Assembly (NCBI RefSeq): GCF_042661465.1
Contig: NZ_JBHSWE010000001.1
Span: 3,534,001 to 3,598,000, forward strand
DNA: 64,000 bases
Source: Marinobacterium_A aestuariivivens
GTDB lineage: Bacteria; Pseudomonadota; Gammaproteobacteria; Pseudomonadales; Balneatricaceae
Direction: 5' to 3'
The notes below the pieces were generated by a model. It searched no databases. It had not been told where the DNA came from and saw only the letters and a list, made by a program, of their open reading frames with translations. Of this stretch, positions 63,854 to 64,000 are shown piece by piece; position 1 is the first letter of the stretch; every line of letters starts with the position of its first letter. Made by a program: the position numbers and the translations under genes.

Positions 63854-64000
63854 ATGGAGACCGAGGCCAGTATGACGTCGGCCAGCCTCGCCCGGCAGGC
63901 GTTGCACGAGGCTTTGCAGCAGGAGCGCTGGACAGCTGGGGAAAAGCTGCCTCCGGAGCGGGAGCTGTGCGAAACGCTGGGGGTCAAGCGGATGTCGCTG
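63854..64000 (+). CDS. GntR-family regulator, 5' part
   Basis: Only 49 codons are visible before the right edge. From about residue 10 they read ASLARQALHEALQQERWTAG, then EKLPPERELCETLGVKRMSL: the GntR winged-helix start with the PPERELCE recognition helix. A GGAGA ribosome site lies before ATG 63854. The effector domain is outside the window, so the subfamily cannot be told. Confidence 0.85.
   Translation, partial: METEASMTSASLARQALHEALQQERWTAGEKLPPERELCETLGVKRMSL

Overview
The window is one contiguous stretch of a gammaproteobacterial chromosome. The 16S-23S-5S operon, the pheST-ihfA-merR order, pntAB, rlmF and the GC-rich core genes point to a marine Oceanospirillales-type organism. The 16S sequence looks Marinobacterium-like from memory, but no search was run. 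Core genes are GC-rich. Two accessory blocks stand out by content, and one cargo gene (4461-5855) is clearly AT-rich.

Layout. 1-3723: pheS (3' part), pheT, ihfA, a MerR regulator and tRNA-Pro(GGG). 3679-9918: a 6.2 kb integrative element inserted in tRNA-Pro, bounded by 49-bp att repeats, with a P4-type integrase, an AlpA regulator, small unknown genes and an ApeA-like HEPN defence gene. 10239-15033: an IS66-family element with a second IS66-family element nested in its tnpB, both with 8-bp target duplications. 15183-25560: a defence-type island with two tandem modules. Each module has a GHKL ATPase, a middle protein and a helical protein. A C5-methyltransferase remnant lies between them, then a convergent Vsr / C5-methyltransferase pair and a remnant with an S24-like domain. 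25572-32262: GMC oxidoreductase with a Tat-signal partner, DUF1499, TraX, a TRIC-type channel and a class III adenylate cyclase. 32952-37759: choline/choline-sulfate genes (BCCT carrier, choline sulfatase, choline-binding protein). 38671-46039: polyol dehydrogenase, a complete polyol/sugar ABC importer and an AraC regulator. 46112-50940: rlmF, pntA and pntB. 51354-57297: rRNA operon with two promoters, followed by degenerate 5S-like repeats. 57688-64000: DUF2760, two Hsp70-like proteins, a HisN-type phosphatase and the start of a GntR regulator.

The most promising system is 15183-22696, possibly with 22948-25054. Two divergent versions of the same three-gene ATPase cassette lie head to tail. 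Each is followed, in convergent orientation, by a C5-methyltransferase gene, degenerate after the first cassette and apparently full length after the second. This suggests a restriction-modification-like unit whose effector is a GHKL ATPase complex without a recognisable nuclease.

A caution covers the whole window. More than twenty coding sequences or segments, including housekeeping genes such as pheT, pntA and pntB, are broken by single-base shifts. Most are one-base losses, commonly at short homopolymers, and rejoining the frames restores full family motifs. I read these as sequencing or assembly errors and annotate the joined genes, with the position of each break.
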